60,187 nucleotides of DNA from Nitriliruptoraceae bacterium (GCA_003565155.1 PXDB01000117.1:1-60187), one strand, 5' to 3'. Positions 36,734 to 45,952 are shown, counted from the first letter of the stretch. Notes: generated by a model not told the origin, from the letters alone. Numbers and translations: made by a program.

Positions 36734-37299
36734 CGGAGTGCTCCCTCTACGTCGCGGGCGGTGTGTCAACCGGGCGTATCCGTGCAGCGCAACTATGGCA
36801 GCGGGGCTGCAGCAGCAACAATCCAAGCACGTCGTCGACCGAGGTCTTGTGCCGGCGGCTGCCTCCCGGCCTGTGCTCGGCGCGACGTCGAGGTCGGGAT
36901 GCGGCTGCGCGGTGTCTCAGCACTCGGTGGTGGTCGGGGCGGGTTCGAGGATCGTGCGGCTGGGCTCGGTGGGCCCGCGTCGACAGGCCACCACGTGCCG
37001 GTGCGGGCGCCGGGCTCGTCGATGCCTCCCCCGCACCGGGTTCGCTGACAGGCGCCCTCATGGGCGCACTGCCGGGACATGTACACCTCGCTGCACCCAG
37101 CTTGTACATCGAACGTACGTGCATTCGCGTTCCGTTGCGCGCTCCCGCAGGTCGCCGGCGCCCGGTGACCGTGGCGCGGGTGGGCTGCCCGGCTCCGTCC
37201 CCGCGGCGAGTGGGCAGCGTGAGCCGACCGCGCCGCAGCCCACCGACGGTGCCGCCGGATTGACGTCCGTCCCGGTCCTGGCCGCGGCACAGGGGCCTG
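36734..37299. other. Gene-poor stretch, nothing recognised
   Basis: No open frame here has a convincing start, codon pattern or family match on either strand. It lies between the unknown protein gene and two decayed gene remnants, and is best viewed as part of the same degrading region. Confidence 0.5.
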
Positions 37300-37580
37300 G
37301 GGTGAGAACGATCAGCTCGTTGCCCCCGAACGACCGTTGGCTCAGCGCGACGACGGGGAGCAGGAAGGCCCCCGCTGGCGGCCCACATCCCGATGTTGCC
37401 GCGCTGGACGTCGCCGTTGTGCATGGTCATCGGGGTGGAGTTCGGGCCGGGCAGCAGGCTGGAAGCTGCGAGCAGGTCCAGGAGGTGCCGGAGGTCCACC
37501 CACCGGCGTGCAAGCCCCGCTCGGCGGGTGCCGGTCGTCGCCTGCACGGCGGATGCGGGACCGTGCTCGCCGAAACGAGG
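37300..37580 (-). pseudogene. Decayed fragment of a ChrA-type chromate transporter
   Basis: On the - strand this reads RFGEHGPASAV, a degraded form of the ChrA FGGPAAHI motif, then LLDLLAASSLLPGPNST, a near-perfect copy of the ChrA signature (FLDLLAATNLIPGPNST in typical members), then a degraded MHNGD segment. After a frameshift near 37375 it continues AGAFLLPVVALS, matching the next ChrA helix (AGxCFILPAxAL). Only about 90 residues of a roughly 400-residue transporter remain, with neither start nor C-terminal half. ChrA proteins export chromate across the membrane; this one cannot. Confidence 0.6.
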
Positions 37581-37714
37581 CAGCCGTGGCTGCGCGTCAT
37601 CGGCGCATCCGGCTCGTGGTCGCACAGAACCCGCGGGTCGCGGAACACCGCTGTTGCGTATCGCGACACGGGTCAAGCGTCGGCAAGAACCGGTAGATCG
37701 TGGGCGTCGCGGCG

Positions 37715-37860
37715 ACGCAGCCGTGGTAGCTGATCTCGACCCGTCGGTTGCGTGCAGTCGCGTCCTCGTCGACCTCGTCCACGGCGGGGTCCGTGGAACC
37801 CCGGCTCTCGACCCGGATATCGCGCTCGCTGCCCGACACCTCCCGGACGACCACAGCCAC
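37715..37860 (-). pseudogene. Remnant of an OmpA/MotB-type C-terminal domain
   Basis: About 35 residues, IRVESRGSTDPAVDEVDED followed by ATARNRRVEISYHG, match the end of an OmpA-like peptidoglycan-binding domain, whose hallmark is a G-x-x-D-P motif followed by an NRRVEI strand. The upstream part of the domain (the TDxxG motif and helices) is missing or out of frame and there is no credible start. It directly precedes the ChrA remnant on the same strand. Confidence 0.5.
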
Positions 37861-38006
37861 CCTTCGTCCTCGCGCGCAGCGGACGATGGTCCCCTCACCG
37901 ACGTCCGGCGTCGTGGTTCACCGACCACGTCGGGAAGTCTCTCGACACCGTCGCTTGGCCTTCGAGGGCTGTGTGGCGAGCGGCTCGCTGACGTACGGGA
38001 TGAGCG

Positions 38007-39278
38007 TCAGGAGCCGGTAGCGGGCTTCGATGGGTGCGCATCGATGAGCGAGAGGACGTGCCGGAGTTGGGCGCTCGCGCCCCCGGTTCTCGATTCGGCA
38101 GCCGCAGCTGCGCGGCCGAGGCGGCGTTGGAGCTCCTGATCGGTGGCTATCCGCTGGATGGCGTGCGTCAGCGAGGAAACATCACCGGGTTCGTAGAGCA
38201 AGCCATCCTCCCCGTCGACAACAGTCGATGCCACTTGACCCGCGTATGGAGCAATGATCGCGCGCCCTGCAGCTCGGTATTCGCGGAGCTTGAGCGGGCT
38301 GTAGTGGAAGTCTTGCGACGAACGTGCTGTCAGGACGGCGATGTCCAGCGCAGACACCGCGTCGGGCATCTGGCTGTAGGCGATCTGGCCGGCGAAGTGG
38401 ATACGTTCGGCGTGCCTCGACGCGCTCGCGATAGCTTCAAGACGCCGCCGATCGCTGCCGTTCCCGAACAGGACGAGCCTCGCTTGCGGCAGCGCCTCCG
38501 CCGAAAGCTCGAAGGCGTGGATGAGATCCTCCACTGCATGGAAGCGGCGGAAGCTTCCGGCCCATCCGATCGCGACATCTTCGGGTGTTAGATCCAGACT
38601 TCTTCGCCACCTTTCGCGCTCTGTGCCGACGTTGAAGAAGGTTCGATCCGGAGTGCATGGTGTCACGGCGATAGGGCATCGTGGTTTCGCTATGCGATAC
38701 ACCGCATCAGCAACCTCTTCGGATACGCACGCGATCGCATCTGCTTGTCGAAGTGGAATCGCTTCGCCGAGTTGTTGGAGGAGCGACGCCCAACCGGGTC
38801 GGCGAACACCCCATCTGCGGCCCTCCCAAACGTGGGGTGCATCAACGAACTGCAGCAGTGGGGCGTCGTGGCTACGGGCGAGGCGCTCCCCGAGACGAAA
38901 GAACGGGTCATGGTGTTGCCAGACAAGGGCTGGTTCGAGTGCAGAAGCTTCGGATCCTGCGCCACTGAGGCGGCTGCCAGAAGCGTGCAGTCTCGCGACG
39001 CGTACGTCTTTCCCGAACGTCCTCGCCTCGGCCAGTACCCGGCTTGGCCGCCCCGACTGACTTGGTGTGTTGTCAAGAAGACTGTCGATCAACCCTAGCG
39101 CAGCGTTCGGTGAGTATCTGCCGTCGGGGGTGCGAATAGAACTGGCACCGAAGCATGCTTCGGCAGCCAGGGACCACGTCCTTGCCGTGATCCATACTGC
39201 AGGAGCTCTGAGCGTGAGAGGGCTCGGCATAGCGATCTCCGCGATGCGAGGAGTTTCCACTACGCAAGCCTCTTCCAT
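38007..39278 (-). CDS. Glycosyltransferase family 4-type protein
   Basis: About 423 residues with a GT-B fold pattern. The acceptor half includes LLQFVDAPHVWEG and ADAIACVSEEVADAV. The donor-binding half starts near VAIGWAGSFRRFHAVEDLIHAF, with LVLFGNGSDRRRLEA, then IHFAGQIAYSQMPDAVSALDIAV and the GT4 signature PLKLREYRAAGRAIIAPYAGQ followed by VVDGEDGLLYEPGD. It transfers a sugar from an activated donor in surface-glycan assembly; neither sugar is known. Several starts are possible: ATG 39278, GTG 39260 and ATG 39230, each with a GGAG- or AGAGG-like site. GC content is lower than in the flanking backbone. Confidence 0.8.
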   Translation of the reverse strand: MEEACVVETPRIAEIAMPSPLTLRAPAVWITARTWSLAAEACFGASSIRTPDGRYSPNAALGLIDSLLDNTPSQSGRPSRVLAEARTFGKDVRVARLHASGSRLSGAGSEASALEPALVWQHHDPFFRLGERLARSHDAPLLQFVDAPHVWEGRRWGVRRPGWASLLQQLGEAIPLRQADAIACVSEEVADAVYRIAKPRCPIAVTPCTPDRTFFNVGTERERWRRSLDLTPEDVAIGWAGSFRRFHAVEDLIHAFELSAEALPQARLVLFGNGSDRRRLEAIASASRHAERIHFAGQIAYSQMPDAVSALDIAVLTARSSQDFHYSPLKLREYRAAGRAIIAPYAGQVASTVVDGEDGLLYEPGDVSSLTHAIQRIATDQELQRRLGRAAAAAESRTGGASAQLRHVLSLIDAHPSKPATGS

Positions 39279-40125
39279 GGGCTCCGCTGGCGACGCCAGT
39301 CTAGCTCCCGAGGAAGCACCGTCATCCGGGGTCTTCTCCTCGGCGTGGCGCGACGAGCTGGGATCGCGTGGCAGGGGCGCCTCGGCGCCCACAGCGACCT
39401 GGCCGCGGCTCGCGCGGGCCGACCACCGTCGTGTCAGGCAGCTGCGGCCAGACCCGGGCCACCGACCGGCCGAAGGATGATGTCTCGACCGAGTGCCGTC
39501 GCATAGGCCGGTCGGGCAGTTGCGGATAGCGACAACTCGACGACGTGGGCCACACGAGCGTCGCAGGGCTGTCGGCCTGGCTCGATCCGGTCCAGGAACG
39601 GGCACCGACCACATCCAGACACGGAGGAAACCGCACCGCGAAGTGTGAGCATAGGCTCGGCTGGTGGACGGCCCCGGGATACCGGGTGGCGCCCAGCCTC
39701 ACACTGCTCGCCGGATCCCAGCACTTCTCAGCGGCCGGAGCTCGACGTGCGCGGCGGGTGCAGGAGGGAGCGCGGACCAGAGGACGTTGATGCCCGATCC
39801 CCCCTCGCAACTGGTTGGAAGGAGGAGGTCCGGCCTCTTCGCTTGGTACAACTATCTGCACCGCTACTCCGGGATCGCGCTGCTGGGCGTTGCTGACGTG
39901 CACTCCAGCCGCTCCCAGGGGATCATCGCTGCCGGCAGCGATGTGCTGCAACCGGCATACCAGCAACGCCCCGAAGACGGGGTCCGTGAGCCAAGCCACG
40001 CTCCCTGGCACTCGTGCGAGAGATCTCGATCGAACAGCCTGACACCCAGAAGCAGCAAGCTCGGTGGTTCCCATACGAGCTTGTGTCGCCCGGCGCAGGA
40101 ATGCTCCCAAGAGCCTGAGAACACC
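39279..40125. other. Gap without a confident gene
   Basis: An open + frame runs in from 39664 to the P-loop protein with an in-frame ATG at 39790 and an AGAGG site before it, so that gene could begin there. The extra N-terminal sequence (FAWYNYLHRYSGIALLG and following) matches nothing I recognise and ends in a low-complexity Ser/Arg stretch. Other frames here lack family matches. The region is probably decayed or non-coding. Confidence 0.4.
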
Positions 40126-40806
40126 GTGAACTCTTCAACAAGACGTTCGTCAGAGTACAGCCACTTCATAGCCGAGTTTGTTGGCCCACCCGGTGTGGGG
40201 AAGTCGACCTTGGCCCAGCATGTCGTCGAGGATCTGGGTCGCGACTCGATACATCTGTCGAACCTTACCGGCTTCCACTCACAGCAGACCCAGGCTGCTG
40301 TCCGGATCGATCGCGTGTTAGCCCTCTCACGCCAGCCCTATCTCACTTGGTTGGTGCTCCGTACTCTCATCCGCTGCGGCACCAGTGCAGCGTCGAGTTG
40401 GTCTGTGAATCTCGCGAGAAGGAACCGGGAGGCCCGTCGACAACAGCGTGGAAAGCTCGACATCCTCCGTGAGGAGGGACCGATCAGCGCCGCTTGTTTG
40501 TGGTTGGCTGAGGGCGGTCACACCGGGGCGATTCCACGTCTGTCGCGGGTGTTATCCGCGCCAGACCTTGTCGTGCGCGTGCACGCAGATCGAGACACAG
40601 CAGTAGCAAGAGTGGTCGCGCGTGGCGCGATCCTCGCCGACCAACCACCACGGGAGATCGGACGTTTGTACGATGCGTACGAGCAGTCGCTCACCACGTT
40701 GTTGCGGACACTTCCGGTGCCCGTCCTCACGGTGAACTCGCAGCGCGCTCCGCCACAAGAGACCGCCCAAGAGATCGCGAACGCGATACGAAGGATGCGG
40801 GTCTAG
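40126..40806 (+). CDS. P-loop NTPase/kinase-like protein
   Basis: About 226 residues. A first beta strand leads into a textbook P-loop, IAEFVGPPGVGKSTLAQHV (residues about 15-33). Later it has ILREEGPISAACLWLAEGG, a strand-helix LVVRVHADRDTAVARVVARG typical of nucleotide- or sugar-kinase lids, and LPVPVLTVNSQ near the end. This is the pattern of small P-loop kinases, but no specific substrate family is recognised. The GTG at 40126 is a best guess with only a weak ribosome-binding site; ATG 39790 is the main alternative. It lies in the lower-GC variable region between polysaccharide genes. Confidence 0.55.
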   Translation: MNSSTRRSSEYSHFIAEFVGPPGVGKSTLAQHVVEDLGRDSIHLSNLTGFHSQQTQAAVRIDRVLALSRQPYLTWLVLRTLIRCGTSAASSWSVNLARRNREARRQQRGKLDILREEGPISAACLWLAEGGHTGAIPRLSRVLSAPDLVVRVHADRDTAVARVVARGAILADQPPREIGRLYDAYEQSLTTLLRTLPVPVLTVNSQRAPPQETAQEIANAIRRMRV

Positions 40807-41396
40807 ATCGGCTCTAGCTCGGCTTCTGACCGCGCCGATGTTGGGTCTGGACAGACGAATCGCGGCGCAGTGTCGGAGCGTGCAGATGAAGCTTGTCTCG
40901 CACGTCATCGACGTTGATCGTCAAGGTAGCCCTGGAGGTGGATCGAGCCGAGTGCGTGCTGAAGCGGCTCGCTAAAGCCCGTGCTGATACGGCCGACTCG
41001 TACTATCTGACCGAGGCATCGGGCGACACCGAGCTTCGATGACCCAGTCGCGACACAGGGAGGTGGCAGAGACCACCGGGCACTGTCGACGTCCTGCCGG
41101 GATCGACGGGCGTTCCTGCTGGAGCAACGTCCGTGCGGCAGGGCGGCGCCATGGGGCACGCATCGCGCCCAGCACGGCGCTGTTCGTCGCTCCGCCCGGG
41201 AGGTGACTGGAGGTCCATAGGAACCGGGTGTCACGTTCGTCCAGCCGCTGGTCTCGAGCCGTCGGACCGCGCAAGGCCCCGCCGAGCGGCAGGGCCAACG
41301 GCTTCCGACGAGTTCCCCACCTGAGTCGAAGGTCCACGCGTTCACCGCGGTCATGAGCGGGAGCAACGCGGGAGTTCCCCGCAAAGAGGTAGCAGA
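40807..41396. other. Gap of about 590 bases, nothing recognised
   Basis: Both strands carry only frames without convincing starts or motifs. A possible ribosome-binding site (AGAGG) at its right end belongs to the next gene. Base composition is below that of the flanking backbone. Confidence 0.45.
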
Positions 41397-42311
41397 GTGC
41401 ACTTCGAGAACCGTTTCTACGGCCACCGACTGATCCTCGCGCTCTATGCTGGCCTCACGAAGCTGGATGCGCCCATCCTTGGCTTTCTCCAACATGGTTG
41501 GGATGCGCACAGTCAGTTTCGGGGTGGCGACCCGACCTGGCCTGGGTCACGATTGCTCGTTTGGAACAGCCGCGACCTTGCGACAGCGAAGGAATCCGGC
41601 GCAACACGTGTTGTCGCGATCGGCAGCCCTTTCCTGTATCTGCTGAAGACTCTGGAATCGGAGGCCCAGGGATCCACGGTCACAGCTGCTCAGATACATG
41701 TCAGCTTTCCAGGCCATGCCCGTACTCATCTCATCGCGGCCAAGGCGCATGAGCGATATGCGCAACACCTGTTGTCGTCTCGGAGCTCACGTGAGATCGT
41801 CGTGTGTCTCTTCTGGAAGGATTTCGAGGACGCTGCCGTCCGCGGGGCGTACGAATCTCGCGGCCTCTCGACCACCACTATCGGGCACCGTGATGATCCG
41901 ATGGTTCTCTTCAGGCAGTACCTACTTCTCCAGCGAGCAGCTTCTGCGACCAGCAACGTGATCTCGACAGCCCTTCTCAACGCCGGGGCCCTCGGGCTCC
42001 CCGTTTCTGTCAGCGGCCCACCCTTCGACATGGACTCGCCACGGGATGCCCAGATACGACGGGAGGATGAGGCGGCAAGGTGGCCTGAACTCTACAGACC
42101 GAGCCCGACGACCCTTACACAGCCGCTGGCTGAAGGAGAGCTGGGCAGAGAGTTCCTGCTGCCTCCGGGAGAACTCGCAGCAGTCCTCGGCTGGACGCGC
42201 TGGTCACAGCGGGCCTGGGCCAGGGCGAGTGCACCGGGGCTTGGAGCGATCGTGTCCGCAGCGCACAAGCGGCGTGGCCGCCAGGCGTCCGGCAAAGCGC
42301 GTCACGGTTAG
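41397..42311 (+). CDS. Unrecognised protein of the surface-polysaccharide region
   Basis: A 304-residue soluble protein. It starts with FENRFYGHRLILALYAGL and DAPILGFLQHGWDAHSQF, followed by LLVWNSRDLATAKESGATRVVAIGSPFLYL, a style seen in GT-B-like glycan enzymes in which a His sits near the donor site (compare the QHGW segment). A central helix region and CLFWKDFEDAAVRGAYESRG follow. The Leu/Ala-rich C-terminus resembles a linker. No named family is assigned; a glycosyl- or glycerophosphotransferase is possible. GTG 41397 has AGAGG seven bases upstream. The locus position, beside a GT4 gene and upstream of the nonulosonic acid cluster, supports a glycan role. Confidence 0.55.
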   Translation: MHFENRFYGHRLILALYAGLTKLDAPILGFLQHGWDAHSQFRGGDPTWPGSRLLVWNSRDLATAKESGATRVVAIGSPFLYLLKTLESEAQGSTVTAAQIHVSFPGHARTHLIAAKAHERYAQHLLSSRSSREIVVCLFWKDFEDAAVRGAYESRGLSTTTIGHRDDPMVLFRQYLLLQRAASATSNVISTALLNAGALGLPVSVSGPPFDMDSPRDAQIRREDEAARWPELYRPSPTTLTQPLAEGELGREFLLPPGELAAVLGWTRWSQRAWARASAPGLGAIVSAAHKRRGRQASGKARHG

Positions 42312-42880
42312 GCGGTAACTCTGCTGCCGTGATGGGGAAGGACGGATGATCAGCGGACGGTGTGGCGCAACCAACGCTCGGGACGATAGTTCGATGACTG
42401 TTGCGATCCTGTGCACACGTTGTGGCCCGAGGCATCCTGTCGGATCCGTTCTGACGACAGCCAAGCAGACGGCTACGGCTTCGTTCCTGGGTCGCGCCGC
42501 TGCGGATGCTGACGGTCACCAACTCGTTCAGATGTCGTGCAGATCGACCTGCTTCTTGGAAGGGTGGGGCATCGCTCAGACTACGGGAAACGGAGCCTGA
42601 TCGGGGTTGTTCCCAGCCGGAGGTGGACACTGCTGAAGACAGTACGCCCGAAGGATACGGGCGCGGTACGGTGCAACGCTCGTTCATCAGACTCCGATCT
42701 CAGCGAGGGGTTATGCAAGGTTCGAGCCCACCCGATGGCTTCTGAGTTTGAAGAAACTCCGTCAAACAGCCAGCATCTATACGGCTCAGTATGTACGTCT
42801 AATGCAGTTGGCGAGGTACCCGAAGGAGCGGAGGTCTTCGTCCGTCCGTAAGGGCACACCTTCCGTATGAGGAATCGAAG
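42312..42880. other. Gap of about 570 bases without a confident gene
   Basis: Three overlapping short + frames exist, none with a clear start. One frame (around 42540-42660) has a stretch with RVGHRSDYGKRSLIG and SRRWTLLKTV that could be a piece of a decayed biosynthetic gene, but no family can be assigned. The right end supplies the GAGGA site of the deacetylase gene. Confidence 0.4.
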
Positions 42881-43819
42881 ATGACGGAACTCACGATCGT
42901 CATGTATCACTATGTGCGGGATCTTGCTCGGTCGCGTTTCCCTCGGATCAAGGGCAGGGATCTGGCGGATTTTCGTGGGCAGTTGGACTACATCGGGTCG
43001 GCGTACGAAGTGGTAACGGCTGAGCAGGTGATGGCGAGCGTGGAGGGTGGCGAGCCGTTACCGCCGAACGCGTGCTGGTTGACCTTCGATGACGGGTACT
43101 TCGATCACTATCAGCATGTGCTGCCGCTGTTGGTGGAGCGGGGTTGGCAGGGGTCGTTCTACGTGCCGGCGAGGACGGTGGTGGAACGTGAGATCCTCGA
43201 TGTGAACAAGGTGCACTTCATCTTGGCATCGGTTGATGAGCCGAGGCGTCTGGTGGAGGAGATCGAGTCGTTCTGTGCGGAGCAGCGGGTCTTGGGTACG
43301 CCCGTGGCGTCGTTCGGGGAGTACTGGCTGGCGTACGGGCAGGCGAATCGGTGGGATCCGGCGGAGGTCATCTTCGTCAAGCGGATGTTGCAGAAGGGCC
43401 TTCCGGAGCCTTCACGGAGCGAGTTCGCTGACCGCTTGTTCCGTCGGTATGTGACCGAGGACGTGGAGGCTTTCGCGGCGGAGCTGTACATGGATAGGCA
43501 TCAGTTGCAGCTGATGCTGGAGCTGGGTATGCACCTGGGCAGCCACGGGGACGCGCATGTCTGGCTGGACTCGTTGGATGCGGCGGGGCAGGCGGCTGAG
43601 ATCGACGCGTCGTTGCGGTTCCTGGCCGGGCTGGGGGTCGACACCACCCGCTGGACGATGTGTTATCCGTATGGCGACTATGACCAGACGACCCTACGAC
43701 TCCTGCAAGACCGCCACTGCGCCGTTGCCATGACGAGCGAACCTGCCGTCGCACGGCTTCCGGGGAGCCCGGTGCTCGCCCTTGAGCGGCTTGACACCAA
43801 CGACCTTCCCTGCGGGTGA
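42881..43819 (+). CDS. NodB-type polysaccharide/sugar deacetylase
   Basis: A 312-residue carbohydrate esterase of the NodB fold. Motif 1 is intact as TFDDG (residues 68-72: catalytic Asp 70, metal-binding Asp 71). Motif 2 is SHGDAH (His 222 and His 226 for the metal). An N-terminal MYHYV carries the family His at position 10, and motif 3 appears as MCYPYGDYD. A long insert between motifs 1 and 2 includes DVNKVHFIL and FVKRMLQKGLP. There is no signal peptide, so it should act in the cytosol on a precursor or lipid-linked sugar rather than on the wall. ATG 42881 has GAGGA seven bases upstream. A near-copy follows at once. Confidence 0.85.
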   Translation: MTELTIVMYHYVRDLARSRFPRIKGRDLADFRGQLDYIGSAYEVVTAEQVMASVEGGEPLPPNACWLTFDDGYFDHYQHVLPLLVERGWQGSFYVPARTVVEREILDVNKVHFILASVDEPRRLVEEIESFCAEQRVLGTPVASFGEYWLAYGQANRWDPAEVIFVKRMLQKGLPEPSRSEFADRLFRRYVTEDVEAFAAELYMDRHQLQLMLELGMHLGSHGDAHVWLDSLDAAGQAAEIDASLRFLAGLGVDTTRWTMCYPYGDYDQTTLRLLQDRHCAVAMTSEPAVARLPGSPVLALERLDTNDLPCG

Positions 43820-43854
43820 CGCCATCGCGCTCAGGGAGAGGAGGAGGCAGCCGG

Positions 43855-44796
43855 GTGTCCACTGAGCTCTCGATCGTCAAATACAGCTACGTGCGGGATC
43901 TGGCTCGGTCGCGGTTCCCTCGGATCAAGGGGAGGGATCTGGCGGATTTTCGTGGGCAGTTGGACCACATCGGGTCGGTGTACGAAGTGGTGACGGCTGA
44001 GCAGGTGATGGCGGCGCTTGAGGGGGATGAGCCGTTGCCGCCTGATGCGTGCTGGCTGATCTTCGAGAACGGGTACTTCGATCATTATCGGCACGTGTTG
44101 CCGTTGCTCATGGAGCGGGGGTGGCAGGGGTCGTTCTACGTGCCGGCGAGGACGGTGGTGGAACGTGAGATCCTCGATGTGAACAAGGTGCACTTCACGT
44201 TGGCGTCGGTGGAGGAACCGGAGCTCTTGGTGGGGGAGATCGAGTCGTTCTGTGCGGAGCAGCGGGCGATGGGTGCGCGTCTGGCGTCGTTCGAGGAGTA
44301 CTGGGCGGCGTATGGTCGGGCGAATCGGTGGGATCCGGCGGAGGTCATCTTCGTCAAGCGGATGTTGCAGAAGGGTCTGCCGGAACGGTTGCGAAATGGG
44401 TGTGCTGACCGGTTGTTCCGCCGGTACGTGACCGGGGACGTGGAGGCTTTCGCGGCGGAGCTGTACCTGGACACGCATCAGTTGCAGTTGATGCTGGACC
44501 TGGGCATGCATCTAGGCAGCCACGGGTACGGCCACTACTGGCTGGATTCGTTAGCCGAGGCGGGGCAGGCGGCTGACATCGACGCGTCGTTGCGGTTCCT
44601 TGCTGGGCTTGGGGTCGACACCACCCGCTGGACGATGTGCTACCCGCAAGGTGCCTATGACCGGACCACCCTGCGGCTCCTGCAGCACCGCAACTGCACA
44701 GCTGGCGTCACGAACGCGCTCGGACCCGCGATCATCCCGGGCAGTCCCGCCCTCGAACTCCCGAGCCTCGACACGAACGATCTTCCGACGGGCTGA
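43855..44796 (+). CDS. NodB-like paralog with lost active-site residues (probable pseudoenzyme)
   Basis: A 313-residue tandem copy of the upstream deacetylase, by eye about four in five residues identical, with no frameshift or stop. Key positions have changed: TFDDG is IFENG (Asp 71 to Glu, Asp 72 to Asn), and the N-terminal MYHYV is KYSYV, losing the His. The two motif 2 His are kept (SHGYGH), and the DVNKVHF insert is unchanged. It is therefore probably not an active deacetylase but a conserved partner or regulator. GTG 43855 has a strong GGAGGAGG region seven bases upstream, better than earlier in-frame starts. It ends 13 bases from the convergent legG gene. Confidence 0.82.
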   Translation: MSTELSIVKYSYVRDLARSRFPRIKGRDLADFRGQLDHIGSVYEVVTAEQVMAALEGDEPLPPDACWLIFENGYFDHYRHVLPLLMERGWQGSFYVPARTVVEREILDVNKVHFTLASVEEPELLVGEIESFCAEQRAMGARLASFEEYWAAYGRANRWDPAEVIFVKRMLQKGLPERLRNGCADRLFRRYVTGDVEAFAAELYLDTHQLQLMLDLGMHLGSHGYGHYWLDSLAEAGQAADIDASLRFLAGLGVDTTRWTMCYPQGAYDRTTLRLLQHRNCTAGVTNALGPAIIPGSPALELPSLDTNDLPTG

Positions 44797-44809
44797 GCCC
44801 AGGTATGGA

Positions 44810-45952
44810 TCAGATCTCGTGGAAGCGCTTGACGAGTAGCTGTCTGGGGTCGCCCGTTGCGCGCAGCACCTCCACGATGCGCGTCGCCGCGTGTCCGTCG
44901 CCGTACGGTGATTCGGTCGGGACCTGCTCCCACGCGAGTGCACGGTCCAGGGCGGTGCCGATCGCTGCTCGGTCCGCCGGACAGTCGATGGCACTGTCCG
45001 CGCGCAAACGGCCTCGTTGGCGCTCGCCGATGTTGACCGCTGGCGTGCCGACGGTCGGGGCTTCCATGAGGCCGCTCGAGGAGTTGCCGACCACCGCGTC
45101 GAACGACTTCAGACAACTCCAGTAGCGTTCCTGCCCGAGTGACTCGTGCGCGACAGCGTTCTCCCTGCGGTCCACGTATCGACGTGTCATCTCGATGAGC
45201 AGGCGTCCCCTGGTATCCGCGTTCGGCAGCGTGAACACCAGCCCCACATCGGGACCCAGTGCATCGAGCGCAGCCAGCAGCTCCGTAAAGGCCTCTTCGG
45301 GTGGCTCGTTCGCCAGGGTCACCGGGTGGTAGGTCACCAGGATGTTGCGCGACCGGAGCCGCAGGCCGAGACCCGCTTCGAGTTGGTCGCGGTGGAGCGG
45401 GTCGAACGACACGAGATCGTCCAATGCTGGGTTGCCGGTGACGAAGATGAGATCCGGTGCCTCCCCCATCTGGACCACGCGGCGTGCGGCGTGCTCGTTG
45501 GTCACGAAGTGGAGGTGTGAGAGCTTGGTGATCGCGTGACGCATGGAGTCGTCGATCGCGCCCGCGGTGATGTCGCCTCCGCACAGGTGGGCCACAGGCA
45601 CTCGGGCGATCATGGCGGCTTGCGCGGTGGCCAGGATCTCGTAGCGGTCACCGAGGAGGAGCAACAGGTCAGGAGCCGTCCGTGCCAGCGCGTCCGCCAT
45701 CCCTATCAAGGCAAGGCCAGCCGACGTACTGGCACCGACGGGACTGTCAGAGGACAGCAGCATCTCGACACACTGCGAGACGGCGAAGCCGTCGTCCTCG
45801 ATCACGTCGATGGTCCGCCCGAACTCCGGGGACAGATGCGTGCCGGTCGCGATGACGTCCAGTTCGAACCCGGGATCCGCGAGTAGCCCCCGCATCACCG
45901 GCCGCAGCAGCCCGTAGTCAGCGCGGGTGCTGGTGACGACGGCAACCCTCAT
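44810..45952 (-). CDS. legG: Hydrolysing UDP/GDP-sugar 2-epimerase (NeuC/LegG type)
   Basis: A 380-residue epimerase of the GT-B-like NeuC family. The N-terminus RVAVVTSTRADYGLLRPVM, then LLLLLGDRYEILATAQAAMIARVPVAHLCGGDITAGAIDDSMRHAI and FVTGNPALDD, then LVTYHPVTLANEPPE and NSSSGLMEAPTVGTPAVNIGERQRGR are all characteristic. In legionaminic acid synthesis this enzyme removes the nucleotide from a 2,4-diamino-sugar while inverting C2 to give the manno sugar used by LegI. It could also act on UDP-GlcNAc as NeuC; the neighbours favour LegG. Its ATG overlaps the aminotransferase stop (ATGA), so the two are co-transcribed. Confidence 0.85.
   Translation of the reverse strand: MRVAVVTSTRADYGLLRPVMRGLLADPGFELDVIATGTHLSPEFGRTIDVIEDDGFAVSQCVEMLLSSDSPVGASTSAGLALIGMADALARTAPDLLLLLGDRYEILATAQAAMIARVPVAHLCGGDITAGAIDDSMRHAITKLSHLHFVTNEHAARRVVQMGEAPDLIFVTGNPALDDLVSFDPLHRDQLEAGLGLRLRSRNILVTYHPVTLANEPPEEAFTELLAALDALGPDVGLVFTLPNADTRGRLLIEMTRRYVDRRENAVAHESLGQERYWSCLKSFDAVVGNSSSGLMEAPTVGTPAVNIGERQRGRLRADSAIDCPADRAAIGTALDRALAWEQVPTESPYGDGHAATRIVEVLRATGDPRQLLVKRFHEI

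Noticed and set aside
36747..37928. 393-codon - strand frame as one intact gene
   Set aside because: Only a short part matches ChrA, the rest is noise, and the match changes frame near 37375.
39322..40110. 262-codon - strand frame between the glycosyltransferase and the P-loop protein
   Set aside because: No motif, no ribosome-binding site and a low-complexity Arg/Pro/Ser composition.
42312..42880. WbqC-like or acetyltransferase pseudogene
   Set aside because: A few residues (RRWTLL and surrounding) are suggestive, but no continuous similarity or start could be shown.
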